The notes beneath the pieces are model-generated. The model was given only the letters and a program-made list of their open reading frames with translations, was not told the origin of the DNA and did no database searches. A stretch of 29,447 nt of DNA, taken from contig NZ_NPEF01000019.1 in the NCBI RefSeq assembly GCF_002811955.1, positions 1-29,447 of the forward strand. Reading direction: 5' to 3'. Source of the DNA: Leptospira ellisii (GTDB lineage: Bacteria; Spirochaetota; Leptospiria; Leptospirales; Leptospiraceae). A program made the position numbers and the translations under genes. Position 1 is the stretch's first letter. Each line of letters starts with the position of its first letter. Positions 1 to 10,639 of the stretch are shown one piece after another.

Positions 1-280
1 CGTTCCACCGAGCTGATAAAAAAACTCACAACGGCGGGGCCCATAACGACTTTTCAGAAGTGAATCCGATAAAGTTAGAAAAAATAACCTGCGCTCGCAA
101 AATCACAATACGTCTCCCCGATCCAGCTCGAAGGAAGGAACGAACCAACCTCACAATCTCCAAGTTCACAGTGCAACTACAGCGAAAGCAGTCGGCTTGA
201 TTCGATTTTCTTTTTGATTCGTGAAGCGATCCGCTTGCTTCCTGCATTGCGTTGCACGGCGGAACATTGACATTGTACGA

Positions 281-390
281 CGCTCTTTTGCGTGAGCGGG
301 CCGCAGGGCGCTCAAGCGTCCTCGAAGAGGACGAGCGGGAATCCGCGAGCCCGGAGTCACGCGACTCGGAGCCGCCGCAACCGACGCAAA
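281..390. repeat. GC-rich multi-hairpin intergenic element
   Basis: This is a GC-rich stretch in otherwise AT-richer non-coding DNA. It is packed with short inverted repeats: CGCTC (281-285) with GAGCG (294-298), the same GAGCG with CGCTC (309-313), GTCCTC (318-323) with GAGGAC (327-332) around a GAA loop, and GAGTC (354-358) with GACTC (363-367). The only frames through it give Arg/Ala/Pro-rich peptides with no domain and no good ribosome-binding site. It resembles a REP-like interspersed element. I have an impression of similar peptides among mis-called Leptospira ORFs, but I cannot confirm that here. The rest of 1-486 shows nothing I can call. Confidence 0.35.
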
Positions 391-486
391 ACACATTCAT
401 CTTTTGGAATATTGCGGCGGCTCCGAGGCACGCCCGAAACATCTCGTCGACCGAACATAGAATGCGGATTTTCAGGTCTAGAAATT

Positions 487-1788
487 TCACAGTAGGTCTT
501 CCGGTTCGATCCGTTTTAGTTTTCGAAAGTATCGGAAAAATTCGTTTTCGATGGTTTCCCTTCTCGACGTTTTGACGTTCCCCACGATCAACAATCTGTC
601 CTCGGCCCTCGACAAGGCGACATACAATATTCTCCTTTCCTCTTCCACCGTTTCTTCGGCTGAATCCGGTCGGGCGTTCCATCCGTCCGCCAAATCCACG
701 AATACCGTATGAAATTCCAATCCCTTGCTGGCATGTATCGTCATCAGATATTCCTCCGGTATTCCGCATCGAATATATTCAACGATTCTAAAATTAGATC
801 TACATAATATTCTTACGTTTCCTCCGGAAGGTCCTATGGCACGCACGAAATAGGGAATTAACTCCGCCGCTTCCTCTATGACGATCCGGCCAGTCAGAGC
901 GTTTCCCTTTCGATCGGGCAAAACCAGTTTTTCTATTTTGTCGCGGTTTTTCCGTATCGGAATATCCGAGATCGTCACGATGTCCGGCAAGGAACGATAA
1001 TTTACGTTTAAAAAATGGACCTTACAAGGATTGAATATCTCCTTAAAACGAAGAAACGGTACGGGCGTCGCCCCTCTGAAGCCATATATGGCCTGACTAT
1101 CGTCCCCTACGACCGAGATGGACGCGCTCTCCGACAACAACTTGAGGAATTCCAGCTGTTCCAAATCCGTATCCTGAAATTCGTCGACCAGGACTTTACG
1201 CAGACTCTTTTTCGCTTCGAACGTCCATTCCTCCCGGTTCCTCAATCCTTCGAGGAACATCGAGACCAAGTCCCCGAAATCAAGCAGTCCTTTTTCGCGT
1301 TTATGATTTTGATAAGCGAAGTTCAGTTCTTCCCTAAGTTCCGGCAGAAATTTCTCCACGTTAGACGCGTTTTCCGACCAGAACAATTCGTACGGAATTC
1401 CCCCCACTTCGAATCTTCGGAGTTTAAGATATTCGCGATAGAATCGGTTTTTTTCCTCCGAAGAAAGTATCTTCGGTTTTTGTTTTTCAAATCGGGGATG
1501 CCATCGCCCCAACGCGTATAAACAATACGCGTGAAAAGTTTGTACTCGAATCGTTTCCCTTCCGGTAACCCGTTTGATCCGCTCCAGAATTTCTCCGGCG
1601 GCCTTTCTGGAAAACGTCAGAACCAGCAGCGACTCTTCGGGAAATAAGTTTTCCCTAAGTATCCGCTCCAAAATTCCGACCATCGTACTCGTTTTTCCCG
1701 AACCGGCCGCCGCCACCACTTGAACGAATCTGCAATCCTCCTCGATGATCGTCCGCTGCGCGGAGCTGTATCGAACCTTTTTTTCCAT
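487..1788 (-). CDS. Compact UvrD/Rep-family (SF1A) DNA helicase
   Basis: Predicted ATP-dependent 3'-5' DNA helicase of the UvrD/PcrA/Rep group, acting on DNA in the cytoplasm. Helicase motifs occur in order: Walker A AAGSGKTS (about residues 27-34), Ia FSRKAAGEI (59-67), Ib TFHAYC (84-89), Walker B VDEFQDTD (201-208), motif [17 protein letters not shown] (226-239), motif IV NYRS (263-266), motif [11 protein letters not shown] (350-359) and motif [15 protein letters not shown] (383-395). All the catalytic residues one looks for are present. At 433 residues it is much shorter than UvrD (about 720). Only about 85 residues separate motifs IV and V, so the 2B domain is essentially absent. The ATG start is supported by a GGAGG five bases upstream. 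It lies alone on the minus strand, divergent from the next gene. Family is certain; the DNA transaction it serves is unknown. Confidence 0.93.
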   Translation of the reverse strand: MEKKVRYSSAQRTIIEEDCRFVQVVAAAGSGKTSTMVGILERILRENLFPEESLLVLTFSRKAAGEILERIKRVTGRETIRVQTFHAYCLYALGRWHPRFEKQKPKILSSEEKNRFYREYLKLRRFEVGGIPYELFWSENASNVEKFLPELREELNFAYQNHKREKGLLDFGDLVSMFLEGLRNREEWTFEAKKSLRKVLVDEFQDTDLEQLEFLKLLSESASISVVGDDSQAIYGFRGATPVPFLRFKEIFNPCKVHFLNVNYRSLPDIVTISDIPIRKNRDKIEKLVLPDRKGNALTGRIVIEEAAELIPYFVRAIGPSGGNVRILCRSNFRIVEYIRCGIPEEYLMTIHASKGLEFHTVFVDLADGWNARPDSAEETVEEERRILYVALSRAEDRLLIVGNVKTSRRETIENEFFRYFRKLKRIEPEDLL

Positions 1789-1989
1789 CGCTCCCTCCGT
1801 TCGTCACGGTTCCCGATCAGGCAAGAACGGATCGATCGTTTCCTTTTTTTGCGATTCGGATCCGTGAAAATGGGACCGCGTCGAGAAAAACGCTGTACTT
1901 TCCCGAAAAGAAAATGGAATCTAGGAACTAAACCGACCCCGATCGATTCCGGTTTCGGAATTTTTTACCGCAAAAGAGAAAACAAGAAA

Positions 1990-2322
<333 letters not shown>

Positions 2323-2416
2323 CTTACGAGTTTGACTTGTCCGTCGATTCTTAAATCCTATCCTAAATAGATTTCACCTTTTATCGTCCGGCTCGAATTC
2401 GGGCAAGCGAGGCACT

Positions 2417-3051
<635 letters not shown>

Positions 3052-3061
<10 letters not shown>

Positions 3062-3083
3062 AACTCGATCGATCCGGATTTTT
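3052..3083 (+). terminator. Rho-independent terminator after the dedA-like gene
   Basis: CCGGATC (3052-3058) and GATCCGG (3071-3077) form a seven-base stem with a 12-base loop, followed after one A by TTTTT (3079-3083). The left arm lies in the last codons and stop of the dedA-like gene. The next gene starts only 18 bases after the T-run, and its ribosome-binding site is at 3087-3091. The element could therefore separate the two genes or act as a weak attenuator between them. Confidence 0.6.
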
Positions 3084-3100
3084 CTCGGAGGAACGACGTT

Positions 3101-4105
3101 ATGGATCTCAAGGAAAGTTTCATCTCCCAATTCGCGACCGGCTTCGTCCGGCCCCGGTTCGAAATCTGGTTCGCGGTGGTCCTCATTCCGGAAAATCGTC
3201 AGGCGTTTTGGGTGCGTTATACGACCTTGGATCCCAATCCGAGTCGGGGTTTGGTTGCGAGCGGGGCTTTGTGGGCCTCCTTATTCGACATTCGAAATCC
3301 GAAACATCATCGTATCGTGGCGCAGGCATTCCCGCGCGATCAAATCAACGTCACCGAAGACGAGGTTTTTTTCCCCGGGGCTTCGGTCGGTCCGCATCAT
3401 ATGCGCGGAAAAATTTCGATTTCCCCGAAGGAAACCCTCGCTTGGGATTTGAATTTTAACCACGTTCAGGAACCGGCACGTCATCTTCCGCGATGGCTTG
3501 AACGGACCCCGATTCCTAAAACGAGAAGCGTCGTCTCGTCCCCGTTTACCGAGGTTTCGGGTACGGTTCAATTGAACAAAACCAAGTTCCCGTTCAAAAG
3601 CGGAAGAGGTCATTTTAATCATATCTGGGGAACCAATCGGGTCGCGGAGCTGTTCTGGACTTTCGTGCCCCGTTTCGACGACGATCCGGAAGGCTGGTCC
3701 CTCGAAATCGTCACGGTGCGGCCTCAGCCCTTTGCACCGACCCTTACCTTCGTTACCCTGCTGAAACAGGGGGTGCCGATCCATCAGCATTCCATCTTAC
3801 GTTCTCTGAGAAGTATTACAAAAGTAGAATATCCTAAACTGTATTTCAAAACGCGTCTTCAGGATTTCGAAATTTCCGCGGAAGCCGAATTGGAACCGAA
3901 ACAGATCGCCTCCTACATATACAGGGATCCGGACGGAAGTCCCCGTTACATCGAGCAAAGTGATATCGGTAAAGTGACCTGTGTTCTCCGCAAAAAGGGA
4001 TTCGAACGCACTTTGCGCACGGAAAGCGGTGGCGCGGTGGAATTTCACGGAATGAAACCATGGAGAAACGAACTTTTGTATTTGGATCCGTATTCGATCC
4101 GATAA
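3101..4105 (+). CDS. AttH/CrtC-like lipocalin-type protein (tentative)
   Basis: Soluble 334-residue protein without a signal peptide or membrane segment. The overall look is that of the AttH/hydroxyneurosporene-synthase (CrtC)-like double-barrel fold: a repeated beta-rich pattern, blocks such as GRGHFNHIWGT (about 168-178), and strings like FEISAEAELEPKQIASYIYRDPDG. Proteins of this group hydrate or modify isoprenoids, or have unknown jobs. No carotenoid gene is nearby, so I do not infer a reaction. The ATG at 3101 has a strong GGAGG nine bases upstream. It follows the dedA terminator and precedes the porin gene by about 70 bases, so it may be transcribed alone or with the porin. The open reading frame is very secure; the family call is a recognition by eye. 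Confidence 0.72.
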   Translation: MDLKESFISQFATGFVRPRFEIWFAVVLIPENRQAFWVRYTTLDPNPSRGLVASGALWASLFDIRNPKHHRIVAQAFPRDQINVTEDEVFFPGASVGPHHMRGKISISPKETLAWDLNFNHVQEPARHLPRWLERTPIPKTRSVVSSPFTEVSGTVQLNKTKFPFKSGRGHFNHIWGTNRVAELFWTFVPRFDDDPEGWSLEIVTVRPQPFAPTLTFVTLLKQGVPIHQHSILRSLRSITKVEYPKLYFKTRLQDFEISAEAELEPKQIASYIYRDPDGSPRYIEQSDIGKVTCVLRKKGFERTLRTESGGAVEFHGMKPWRNELLYLDPYSIR

Positions 4106-4177
4106 AAAAAGGATGACCTTCGAGTCCCGACTTTTAGCTTAGAAATAGGTTTTCTTTTGGGAATCGAAAGGTTGAAT

Positions 4178-5473
4178 TTGTCGGTACGTTATTTCCCGTT
4201 CTTCGCGCTTTGTCTCTTCCTTAGCGGAGTTTGCGTGCCTAACTTCGCTAAGGGAAAATCTAAATCCCAAAAAACGAAAACGCAGACCATCTCCCGGAAG
4301 AATAAGAAAGATTCCCTTCATCGCCCCGTTCCTCTTTCTTCATATTCGGAAAAAGACAGACAGGAGAAAAAAGATGCTTCGGTTTCGATGATCTTCGGAA
4401 AGGGATTGAACGTTGAATCTGCGGATGGAGACCTTTCGTTGAATTTTCGTTTGAGGTTTCAGGGAAGATTCACGCAGGAAAACGAAACCGGAGGAGATTC
4501 GTCGCAGAATTCCAGCGAGTTTCAGATCAGACGGGCGAGGCTTTCCTTTCGAGGACATCTTCTGGATAAGAATTATCAATATTACGTTCAGCTTGGTTTT
4601 TCGGATCAGGATATGGAAAAAAATCGCCCGGTTCCGTTACGGGACGCGGTTTTCACCTATTCAAAATATAGAAATTTAAAAATCGCGTTTGGCCAGATGA
4701 AGGTTCCGTTTAATCGGGAGCGCGTCATTTCGGACGGAATTCAGCAATTCGTCGATCGGACGATTTCCAATAACGAATTGAACGTGGATCGTGACGTGGG
4801 GATTCAATTCTTTTCCAACGACTTTTTAGGGTGGAATCGAATCGGATATTCCTTCGGAGTATTCGGAGGAGACGGAAGAAATAAAACCTCCTCCGCATCG
4901 GGTCTGTTCAGCGTGGGAAAGTTGACTTATTATCCGCTCGGTACTTATACGGATTCTGGAGAACCCGATTTAGAATATTCTAAATATCCAAAGTTATCTT
5001 TATCATTGGCGGGAGGAAAAAACGTTAATACGAACCGAAGTCTTTCCACATTCGGAGAGGAATTTCAATTCGCAAGATTTACTTATGCGCATTCCGGCGC
5101 GGATTTTGTCTTTAAATGGCTGGGGTTTTCGCTTTCGGGGGAATATTTGACGCGTAACGCGGACGCGCCGTATCGTGAAAGGGAAACTTCGCTCGGGATA
5201 GAGCGGGAATATTCGCGGTCGGTTTCCGGCGGAATGTTGCAGGCCGGTTATTTACTCACGAGACAAATCGAATTCTCTATTCGATATTCCGAATATAGAC
5301 CGAAAGGAAACACGGATCCGAATTTGATTTATAGCAGGGAGAGGAATTTCGCGATATCCTACTATTTGAACAAACATGATCTGAAACTACAGGCCGATTA
5401 CGCATATCTCGAAGGAGAGGTGGCGAAAAACGGCGCCCATCAATTCAGAGCCCAACTTCAAGTATATTTTTAA
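4178..5473 (+). CDS. Porin_O_P (OprO/OprP-like) outer-membrane channel
   Basis: Predicted beta-barrel outer-membrane channel related to the phosphate-selective porins OprO/OprP. A signal peptide (SVRYFPFFALCLFLSGVC) is followed by a Lys/Ser-rich linker. After about residue 75 comes the typical entry strand with DGDLSLNFRLRFQGRF, then alternating amphipathic strands such as FQIRRARLSFRG and NLKIAFGQMKVPFNRE, and a terminal strand ending QVYF. Ending in phenylalanine is the usual signal for barrel assembly. The frame is open from a TTG at 4157, but TTG 4178 has AAAGG six bases upstream and begins right at the signal peptide, so I prefer it (431 residues). It may share a transcript with the AttH-like gene. 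Its 3' end is 20 bases from the convergent DUF1577 gene. The transported solute is unknown. Confidence 0.85.
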   Translation: MSVRYFPFFALCLFLSGVCVPNFAKGKSKSQKTKTQTISRKNKKDSLHRPVPLSSYSEKDRQEKKDASVSMIFGKGLNVESADGDLSLNFRLRFQGRFTQENETGGDSSQNSSEFQIRRARLSFRGHLLDKNYQYYVQLGFSDQDMEKNRPVPLRDAVFTYSKYRNLKIAFGQMKVPFNRERVISDGIQQFVDRTISNNELNVDRDVGIQFFSNDFLGWNRIGYSFGVFGGDGRNKTSSASGLFSVGKLTYYPLGTYTDSGEPDLEYSKYPKLSLSLAGGKNVNTNRSLSTFGEEFQFARFTYAHSGADFVFKWLGFSLSGEYLTRNADAPYRERETSLGIEREYSRSVSGGMLQAGYLLTRQIEFSIRYSEYRPKGNTDPNLIYSRERNFAISYYLNKHDLKLQADYAYLEGEVAKNGAHQFRAQLQVYF

Positions 5474-5492
5474 TACCAAATCCCGATAAAAA

Positions 5493-6644
5493 TCAGATCG
5501 CGCCCTTGCGCAATAGTTCGATGTTTTTCGCGAAACGATCCCTTTCTCCGGGCAAATCGGATTTGCCGGTCAATTCTATTCCCAGGATCAGGTTGTTCTT
5601 CTCGTCTTTGGTAAACCAGCGCATCAGTCCGTGAACCGTAAAAGGAGCCTGCATTCTGAAAAAGATATCGAAAACGAAACCGTCCTGTTTCGGAAGGGTT
5701 TCTATGAGATGTGCGTTGTTTATTTTTATCTTTACGCCGCCCTGGGAAACTTCGAGAATCTGAAACCTTTCGCTCGTTTTTACGGTGTTCGATTCCTTTA
5801 TCCTTTCCACCATATCCTGAGCCAAGGCTTGAAGCTCGCGCGCATAGGTTTCGGTTAACGTTCTATCTTTGCTCTGGATCCAGATGTAACCGATGGGGAT
5901 CCGTTCCTCGGAATGGTTGACGTAAACGATGGGGACGATCAATTCCGAAACGATCTTTTGATCCTTGAATTTGCGGATGTAGGAGACTACGTCGTCGTCC
6001 ACCTGTTTTTCGAATTCGAGCCGATCTTCGCTTCCGGTCCGGTAGGAGTTGGGATCCTGCGTGTTCTCTATCAAAAGGAATTTTCGGCTTTTTTTCACGA
6101 TTTCGAATTTGCGGTCCAGGCCTGATTTGAAGGTCCCTATGTCGACGATATCGGCGCTTCTTTGTTTTAGGCGGTTTTTATAATCCTCGAAGTTGACTTT
6201 TACGAGAGTGGGAACGTTGAACATATTGGCTTCGATGATCGTTTTCGAAGATATTATATTCGTTGCATATAGTAATCCGTCCTTAACGGGGAAGCGCATA
6301 TGATCGCGGTTTTTTTTGGCGATCGCCAGTTTTTCGACTTTAAGGGCGAAGATCGACTTTTCGATTTTCTGCAGGAGGATACATTCCAATTGGATGTATT
6401 TGGCGAGGATCTTGTACAGAATGAAAGAATTTCCCTGCGCTTCCGGCGACTCGGCGGCGTCGAGCAGTTGAATCACGATTTTTTCTCCGCCTTCCAGGAT
6501 CTTTTTGATCACTGCCTTCTGATCGAAGGGATCGACCTTAAAGGTAAGCTCTTTGTCAAAAAGATATTTCGAAATGACGTGGTTTTTTTGTTCGACGGAC
6601 GTTATGACGTCCATCTCTCTTTTGAATTTCTGCGAATATTCCAT
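5493..6644 (-). CDS. DUF1577 protein with C-terminal PilZ-like domain
   Basis: A 383-residue cytoplasmic-looking protein with no signal peptide or membrane segment. It matches my memory of Leptospira DUF1577 proteins: an N-terminal all-helical/mixed region (about 1-170), a middle GAF-like region with a helix near [16 protein letters not shown], and a C-terminal PilZ-like beta-barrel beginning near [15 protein letters not shown] (about 296-310). PilZ domains generally bind cyclic di-GMP through RxxxR and (D/N)xSxxG. Here the second motif reads EVSQGG and I see no clean RxxxR just before it, so binding may be lost or altered. The ATG at 6644 has GGAAG directly before it. It converges with the porin gene and has a long AT-rich region upstream. 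A signalling role is inference. Confidence 0.78.
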   Translation of the reverse strand: MEYSQKFKREMDVITSVEQKNHVISKYLFDKELTFKVDPFDQKAVIKKILEGGEKIVIQLLDAAESPEAQGNSFILYKILAKYIQLECILLQKIEKSIFALKVEKLAIAKKNRDHMRFPVKDGLLYATNIISSKTIIEANMFNVPTLVKVNFEDYKNRLKQRSADIVDIGTFKSGLDRKFEIVKKSRKFLLIENTQDPNSYRTGSEDRLEFEKQVDDDVVSYIRKFKDQKIVSELIVPIVYVNHSEERIPIGYIWIQSKDRTLTETYARELQALAQDMVERIKESNTVKTSERFQILEVSQGGVKIKINNAHLIETLPKQDGFVFDIFFRMQAPFTVHGLMRWFTKDEKNNLILGIELTGKSDLPGERDRFAKNIELLRKGAI

Positions 6645-7090
6645 CTTCCGATTTCGAGCGAAAATTAAGGTGAGAATTTGATACGGGACCGATTTGGTAA
6701 ACGAGAAAATGAAATTTTAAATTATAAAATGATAATTCTATTTATAAATTCAAGATACGATTTGTAATCTTTCTTTTTAAGAATCGAATACGCAAAGAAG
6801 AATCCATTGTCTTTCCGCTTCCCGATAAACTGCCTCTTGTTTGCGTTAAAAAAGTCTAAAATTTGTCATGAAATAAATTATCAAATGAATTTAGAATCGG
6901 GGATCGAAACGTTTTACGGCGTATTTAAGACAAATGCCTGAAATGCCAAATTTAAGTCCTTTTCCGGTCGAACCTTGCAAAGAATTCTTGCTGAAAAAAT
7001 GAGCAGGTTTTTCAAGCTGGAAAGTCAAAGGTATTAGGAATGTCCCCGGTTTCCTTTTTTGCGAAACGACATCGGGGGACGGTTAAAATC
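6645..7090. other. AT-rich intergenic region, no gene seen
   Basis: About 445 bases between the divergent DUF1577 gene and the small exported protein gene. The part at 6700-6900 is clearly richer in A+T than the flanking genes, and it presumably carries both promoters. I see no hairpin with a T-run, no riboswitch-like conserved box and no credible reading frame on either strand. An ATG at 7040 is in frame with the next gene, but it sits directly after AGGA and would add a basic stretch before the signal peptide. Confidence 0.5.
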
Positions 7091-7411
7091 ATGTCGGCAT
7101 GTAATTTGAAAAGACGCATTCGTTCCATTCTCGGAGGCTTTTTACTTTTCTATTGTATTCTTTCTTTTTTTCCGATTCATTCCAGTTCTTTCGCACCCGT
7201 TTCTCCGACTTCCGAGGCGTCCAGTTCCGCTTCCGAATCGCAGGAATCCGAAAAGGAAAAAACGGGAGAATTGCAGCGTGAGGATTTTTTTTCCGATTTC
7301 GATTTTTTCGAATTCGCTTTTCGGCTGGAAGTCGCTTCCTATCGCTTCCGTTCGGAAAACGTTCCTTCTCAAACTTATCCCAAAATAGAAAACCCTCCTC
7401 CGGAATCCTGA
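7091..7411 (+). CDS. Small exported protein upstream of the transporter gene
   Basis: I do not recognise a family. The preferred start is ATG 7091 (106 residues), preceded by GGGGACGG. It begins with a basic stretch (KRRIRS) and a hydrophobic segment GGFLLFYCILSFFPI, so it should be exported or anchored in the inner membrane. The rest is a low-complexity Ser/Glu-rich linker, then an aromatic acidic patch (DFFSDFDFFEFAF) and a Pro-rich tail. An in-frame ATG at 7040 would give 123 residues. It ends 58 bases before the SulP/carbonic anhydrase gene, on the same strand, so co-transcription is likely. Whether it helps that transporter is unknown. It could also be a poorly conserved frame. Confidence 0.5.
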   Translation: MSACNLKRRIRSILGGFLLFYCILSFFPIHSSSFAPVSPTSEASSSASESQESEKEKTGELQREDFFSDFDFFEFAFRLEVASYRFRSENVPSQTYPKIENPPPES

Positions 7412-7442
7412 TCCGTCTTTCTTAAATCCATTTCGAAAGTTC

Positions 7443-7464
7443 GGGGTTCGCTAACCCCAAGGAG
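7443..7464 (+). promoter_or_regulatory. Hairpin abutting the ribosome-binding site of the SulP gene
   Basis: GGGGTT (7443-7448) pairs perfectly with AACCCC (7453-7458) around a CGCT loop. It is immediately followed by the ribosome-binding site AAGGAG (7459-7464), five bases before the ATG at 7470. No T-run follows, so it is not an ordinary terminator. A stable stem stacked against the Shine-Dalgarno could modulate ribosome access or protect the 5' end of a processed mRNA. This is inference from position. Confidence 0.45.
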
Positions 7465-7469
7465 TCATC

Positions 7470-9695
7470 ATGTTTTCATCTTCTTTTTTAAGTCGCGATT
7501 TTTGGAGCGACGCAAGACACGACCTTTCGGCGAGTTTGGTCGTATTTTTGATCTCGTTTCCGCTTTGTATCGGAATCGCGTTCGCTTCGGGAGCGCCGAT
7601 CATCTCCGGTCTTATCGGAGGAATCGTAGGGGGAATCGTAGTTTCCCTATTAAGCAAATCGCCTCTTTCGGTAAGCGGTCCTACGCCGGGTCTTACCGTG
7701 ATAATATTCACCTCGATCGGAGCATTAGGAAATTTGAATGCTTTTTTTCTCGCAGTGTGTATTGCGGGAGTTTTTCAGATCCTGCTCGGATTCCTAAAAG
7801 CGGGAATTTTGGCGAATTTTTTTCCGTCCTCCGTCATCAAGGGGTTGCTCGCGGCGATCGGCATCGTTTTGATACTCAAGCAGATTCCCCACGCGATCGG
7901 TTACGATAAGGATCCGGAAGGGGACTTTAACTTTTTCCAGATCGACAGTGAAAACACGTTTTCGGAGATCATAAACGCTTTTTACCGGTTCAGTCCCGGG
8001 GCGGTCGCGTTGTTTCTTCTTTCGCTTGCGATCATCGTGTTATGGGAGCGTTTTCAGATTCATAAGAAAATTCTAATACATGGATCGTTGGTCGCGATCG
8101 TTTCGGCGCTTGTCGTCAACGAGGCTTTCACGTCCTGGGTCCCTTCGTTTGCGGTCGGCGGAGAACATCTGATTCAGCCGATCCGCTTGGCGAGCATCGC
8201 CGATCTTTTTACGGATCAATACTATCCCGATTTTTCGTTTTGGAACAATCAGACGTTGTATCTGATCGCCCTTAAAATATGCGTGGTCGTGACTTTGGAG
8301 ACCCTGATCACTATGGACGCGATAGAAAAAATCGATCCGCAAAGAAGGGCGGTCTCCAAAAATAGGGAGTTGGTTGCGCAGGGGACGGGAAACTTATTCT
8401 CCGGACTTCTGGGCGGTTTACCGGTCACTTCCGTAATTATGCGCAGTTCGGCCAATCTTCAGGCCGGAGCCAAGACGAAGTTGTCGGCGTTCCTGCACGG
8501 GGTGTTCATACTTTTCTCCCTGATTCTTATTCCGGGTTTGATCTCCAAAATTCCGCTTTCGTCCCTGGCCGCGGTTCTTTTCGTTGTCGGTTATAAATTA
8601 ACGGATTATAAAATTCTAAAGTCTCAGTTTAAAAAAGGAGCGGATCAATTCCTTCCATTCGTCGCCACGATCATAGGGATCGTCTTTACCGATATCCTGA
8701 TCGGCATCGGAGTTGGATGCGTCGTAGCGGTGTTCTTTATCGTTAGAAGAAACATTCTCAATCCTTTCGAATTGAATCGGAAAGACAAAAATTACGGAGT
8801 CGAAATCCGGATCGATCTTTCGGAAGACGTTTCCTTTCTGAATAAATCCAGCATTTTGTATAAACTCGAACGTGTTCCGGATAACGCACATCTGATCATC
8901 GACGGTTCCAAGTCGAAATACATCGATCCGGATATCCTTGAAGTGATCGAGGATTTTAAAATATCGGCGGAATCCAGAAACGTTAAGTTGGAGATTCTGG
9001 ACGTGGCATCCCCGTATGAAAAGGTCAAGAACAAGCCGTTCGATCAGACCGCACAACAGGAATACGGAAAACTTTTCGAAAACAACAGGATTTGGGTCGA
9101 GGAGAAACTCGCGACCGATCCGGATTATTTCAAAAAACTTTCCTTCGGTCAGGCGCCGCAGTATCTTTTGATCTCCTGTTCGGACAGCAGGATTTCCGTG
9201 AACGAGATGACCGGAACGAGCGCGGGAGAACTTTTCGTCCACAGAAACATCGCCAATTTGGTGATCGATACCGATATGAATCTGATGTCGGTTCTTCAAT
9301 ATTCCGTCGAGGTGTTGAAGGTGAAACATATCGTCGTTTGCGGACATTACGGCTGCGGCGGGGTGAAGGCCGCGATCGACGGAAAATATCACGGTCTGAT
9401 CGACGCTTGGTTGAGACATATCAAGCAGGTTTATCGTATGAACCGCAAGGCCCTCTCCGTGATTCTGGACGAAGACGAAAAACATAAACGTCTCGTGGAA
9501 CTGAACGTTAGAGAACAGGTTTATAACCTCTGTATGACGACGATCGTGCAGAACTCGTGGAGACAGGGACAGGAGCTGCAGCTTCACGGCTGGGTTTACG
9601 ATATCGCGGAAGGTAGGATTTTGGATCTGAATATCGACATAAACAAGGAATTTCAGGATTACGATCTATTTCGCTATAAATTCGAACAGAATTAA
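7470..9695 (+). CDS. SulP anion transporter-STAS-beta-carbonic anhydrase fusion
   Basis: A single 741-residue polypeptide carrying a complete bicarbonate-handling set. Residues 1 to about 430 are a SulP/SLC26-type transporter with about a dozen hydrophobic segments, including the [12 protein letters not shown] region and the [20 protein letters not shown] loop. A STAS domain follows (about 440-535, with [19 protein letters not shown]). The C-terminus, from about 545, is a beta-class carbonic anhydrase with zinc ligands C570 (in CSDSR), H626 and C629 (in HYGCGG) and the Asp572/Arg574 dyad. Carbonic anhydrase interconverts CO2 and bicarbonate; BicA-type SulP proteins import bicarbonate with sodium. 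The fusion suggests direct supply or capture of the transported anion on the cytoplasmic side. The ATG has AAGGAG upstream. Domain calls are firm; bicarbonate as substrate is inferred from the fusion, and sulfate is possible. Confidence 0.93.
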   Translation: MFSSSFLSRDFWSDARHDLSASLVVFLISFPLCIGIAFASGAPIISGLIGGIVGGIVVSLLSKSPLSVSGPTPGLTVIIFTSIGALGNLNAFFLAVCIAGVFQILLGFLKAGILANFFPSSVIKGLLAAIGIVLILKQIPHAIGYDKDPEGDFNFFQIDSENTFSEIINAFYRFSPGAVALFLLSLAIIVLWERFQIHKKILIHGSLVAIVSALVVNEAFTSWVPSFAVGGEHLIQPIRLASIADLFTDQYYPDFSFWNNQTLYLIALKICVVVTLETLITMDAIEKIDPQRRAVSKNRELVAQGTGNLFSGLLGGLPVTSVIMRSSANLQAGAKTKLSAFLHGVFILFSLILIPGLISKIPLSSLAAVLFVVGYKLTDYKILKSQFKKGADQFLPFVATIIGIVFTDILIGIGVGCVVAVFFIVRRNILNPFELNRKDKNYGVEIRIDLSEDVSFLNKSSILYKLERVPDNAHLIIDGSKSKYIDPDILEVIEDFKISAESRNVKLEILDVASPYEKVKNKPFDQTAQQEYGKLFENNRIWVEEKLATDPDYFKKLSFGQAPQYLLISCSDSRISVNEMTGTSAGELFVHRNIANLVIDTDMNLMSVLQYSVEVLKVKHIVVCGHYGCGGVKAAIDGKYHGLIDAWLRHIKQVYRMNRKALSVILDEDEKHKRLVELNVREQVYNLCMTTIVQNSWRQGQELQLHGWVYDIAEGRILDLNIDINKEFQDYDLFRYKFEQN

Positions 9696-9721
9696 ACGAA
9701 TTCCAATTTTTGAATGTTCTT

Positions 9722-10639
9722 TCAGGGAACGGGTCCGCCGGCTCCCGCTTCCCTGATTTCGAACCATTCCTCCCGTGTCAGGGAAACGTCGAAGGCTCCG
9801 GCCGCGGATCGGATTCTTCCGGGATCGTTGGTTCCGAGAACCGGGACCAATCCGGACGGATGTTTCAAAAACCACGCATAAAGGATCTGATCCGGGTTTT
9901 TTCCCTTTTTACCGGCGAGATCGATCAGGGTTTTGAGAAGCGCGATTCCGTTTTTTTCGCGCGGGTTGAAAATTTTTCCTCCCGCCGTCGGCGACCAGAC
10001 CATGGGTTTAACGCGCAACTCGAGAGCTTGATCGAGCGTTCCGTCCGATAACGGATCTAGATAAAGAGGGTTGAATTGGATCTGATTGGTGGAAAGGGGA
10101 AAGTCCAATCGGGATTGCAACAACCGGAATTGTGATCCGCTGAAATTGGAGGTTCCGAAATGCAACACCTTACCTTCCTCCCTGAGTTTTGCGAACGCGG
10201 AGGCGATTTCGTCCGGATCGGATAACGGGTCCGGTCTATGTATCAGCAAAAGATCTATTTTTTGAATATTCAGATTTTTTAATGAATTTTCGGCCGAAGC
10301 GACGATGTGCGCGCGCGAGGTATCGTAGTGTTTGGTCCTTATCCCAGGTCTGTTCGCGCCCGGGAGCTGAATTCCGCATTTGGTGACGATCGTGATCGAA
10401 TCGCGCAGGGAGGGTTTCGAACGGATCGTTTCTCCGAATTTTCTTTCGTTCGAATATTCCCCGTACAAATCCGCGTGGTCGAAGGAATGGATTCCCAATT
10501 CCAGACAGGTTTCGATTTTTTCCAAAATCCTTTGCGGAGAAACTCCTACGGGATCCTCGTGCAGTCTCCAACAACCGTAGACGAGTCTTGAAAGCGAAGG
10601 GCCGTTTTGGGAGAGCGATATCGACGGAACGGAAGTCAT
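9722..10639 (-). CDS. Aldo/keto reductase
   Basis: NAD(P)H-dependent oxidoreductase of the aldo/keto reductase superfamily (a TIM barrel), 305 residues, cytoplasmic. The catalytic tetrad is visible: D54 and Y59 in [11 protein letters not shown]87 in VTKCG and H134 in LLIHRPDPL. The NADPH-binding C-terminal part is present around [19 protein letters not shown] and [12 protein letters not shown]. The subgroup looks like E. coli YdhF-type enzymes. Its ATG overlaps the stop of the upstream flavin monooxygenase gene (ATGA), and GGAG lies seven bases upstream inside that gene, so the two are translationally coupled in one operon. The gene converges with the SulP fusion, 26 bases away. The substrate is unknown. 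Confidence 0.92.
   Translation of the reverse strand: MTSVPSISLSQNGPSLSRLVYGCWRLHEDPVGVSPQRILEKIETCLELGIHSFDHADLYGEYSNERKFGETIRSKPSLRDSITIVTKCGIQLPGANRPGIRTKHYDTSRAHIVASAENSLKNLNIQKIDLLLIHRPDPLSDPDEIASAFAKLREEGKVLHFGTSNFSGSQFRLLQSRLDFPLSTNQIQFNPLYLDPLSDGTLDQALELRVKPMVWSPTAGGKIFNPREKNGIALLKTLIDLAGKKGKNPDQILYAWFLKHPSGLVPVLGTNDPGRIRSAAGAFDVSLTREEWFEIREAGAGGPVP

Noticed and set aside
26..769. A 247-codon minus-strand frame at the left edge
   Set aside because: It overlaps the helicase C-terminus for 280 bases in another frame, is Arg/Ser-rich and has no domain; the non-overlapping part runs through the hairpin element.
8616..9587. A 323-codon antisense frame inside the SulP fusion
   Set aside because: It mirrors the carbonic anhydrase and STAS coding sequence; composition is that of a complementary frame and it has no recognisable motif.
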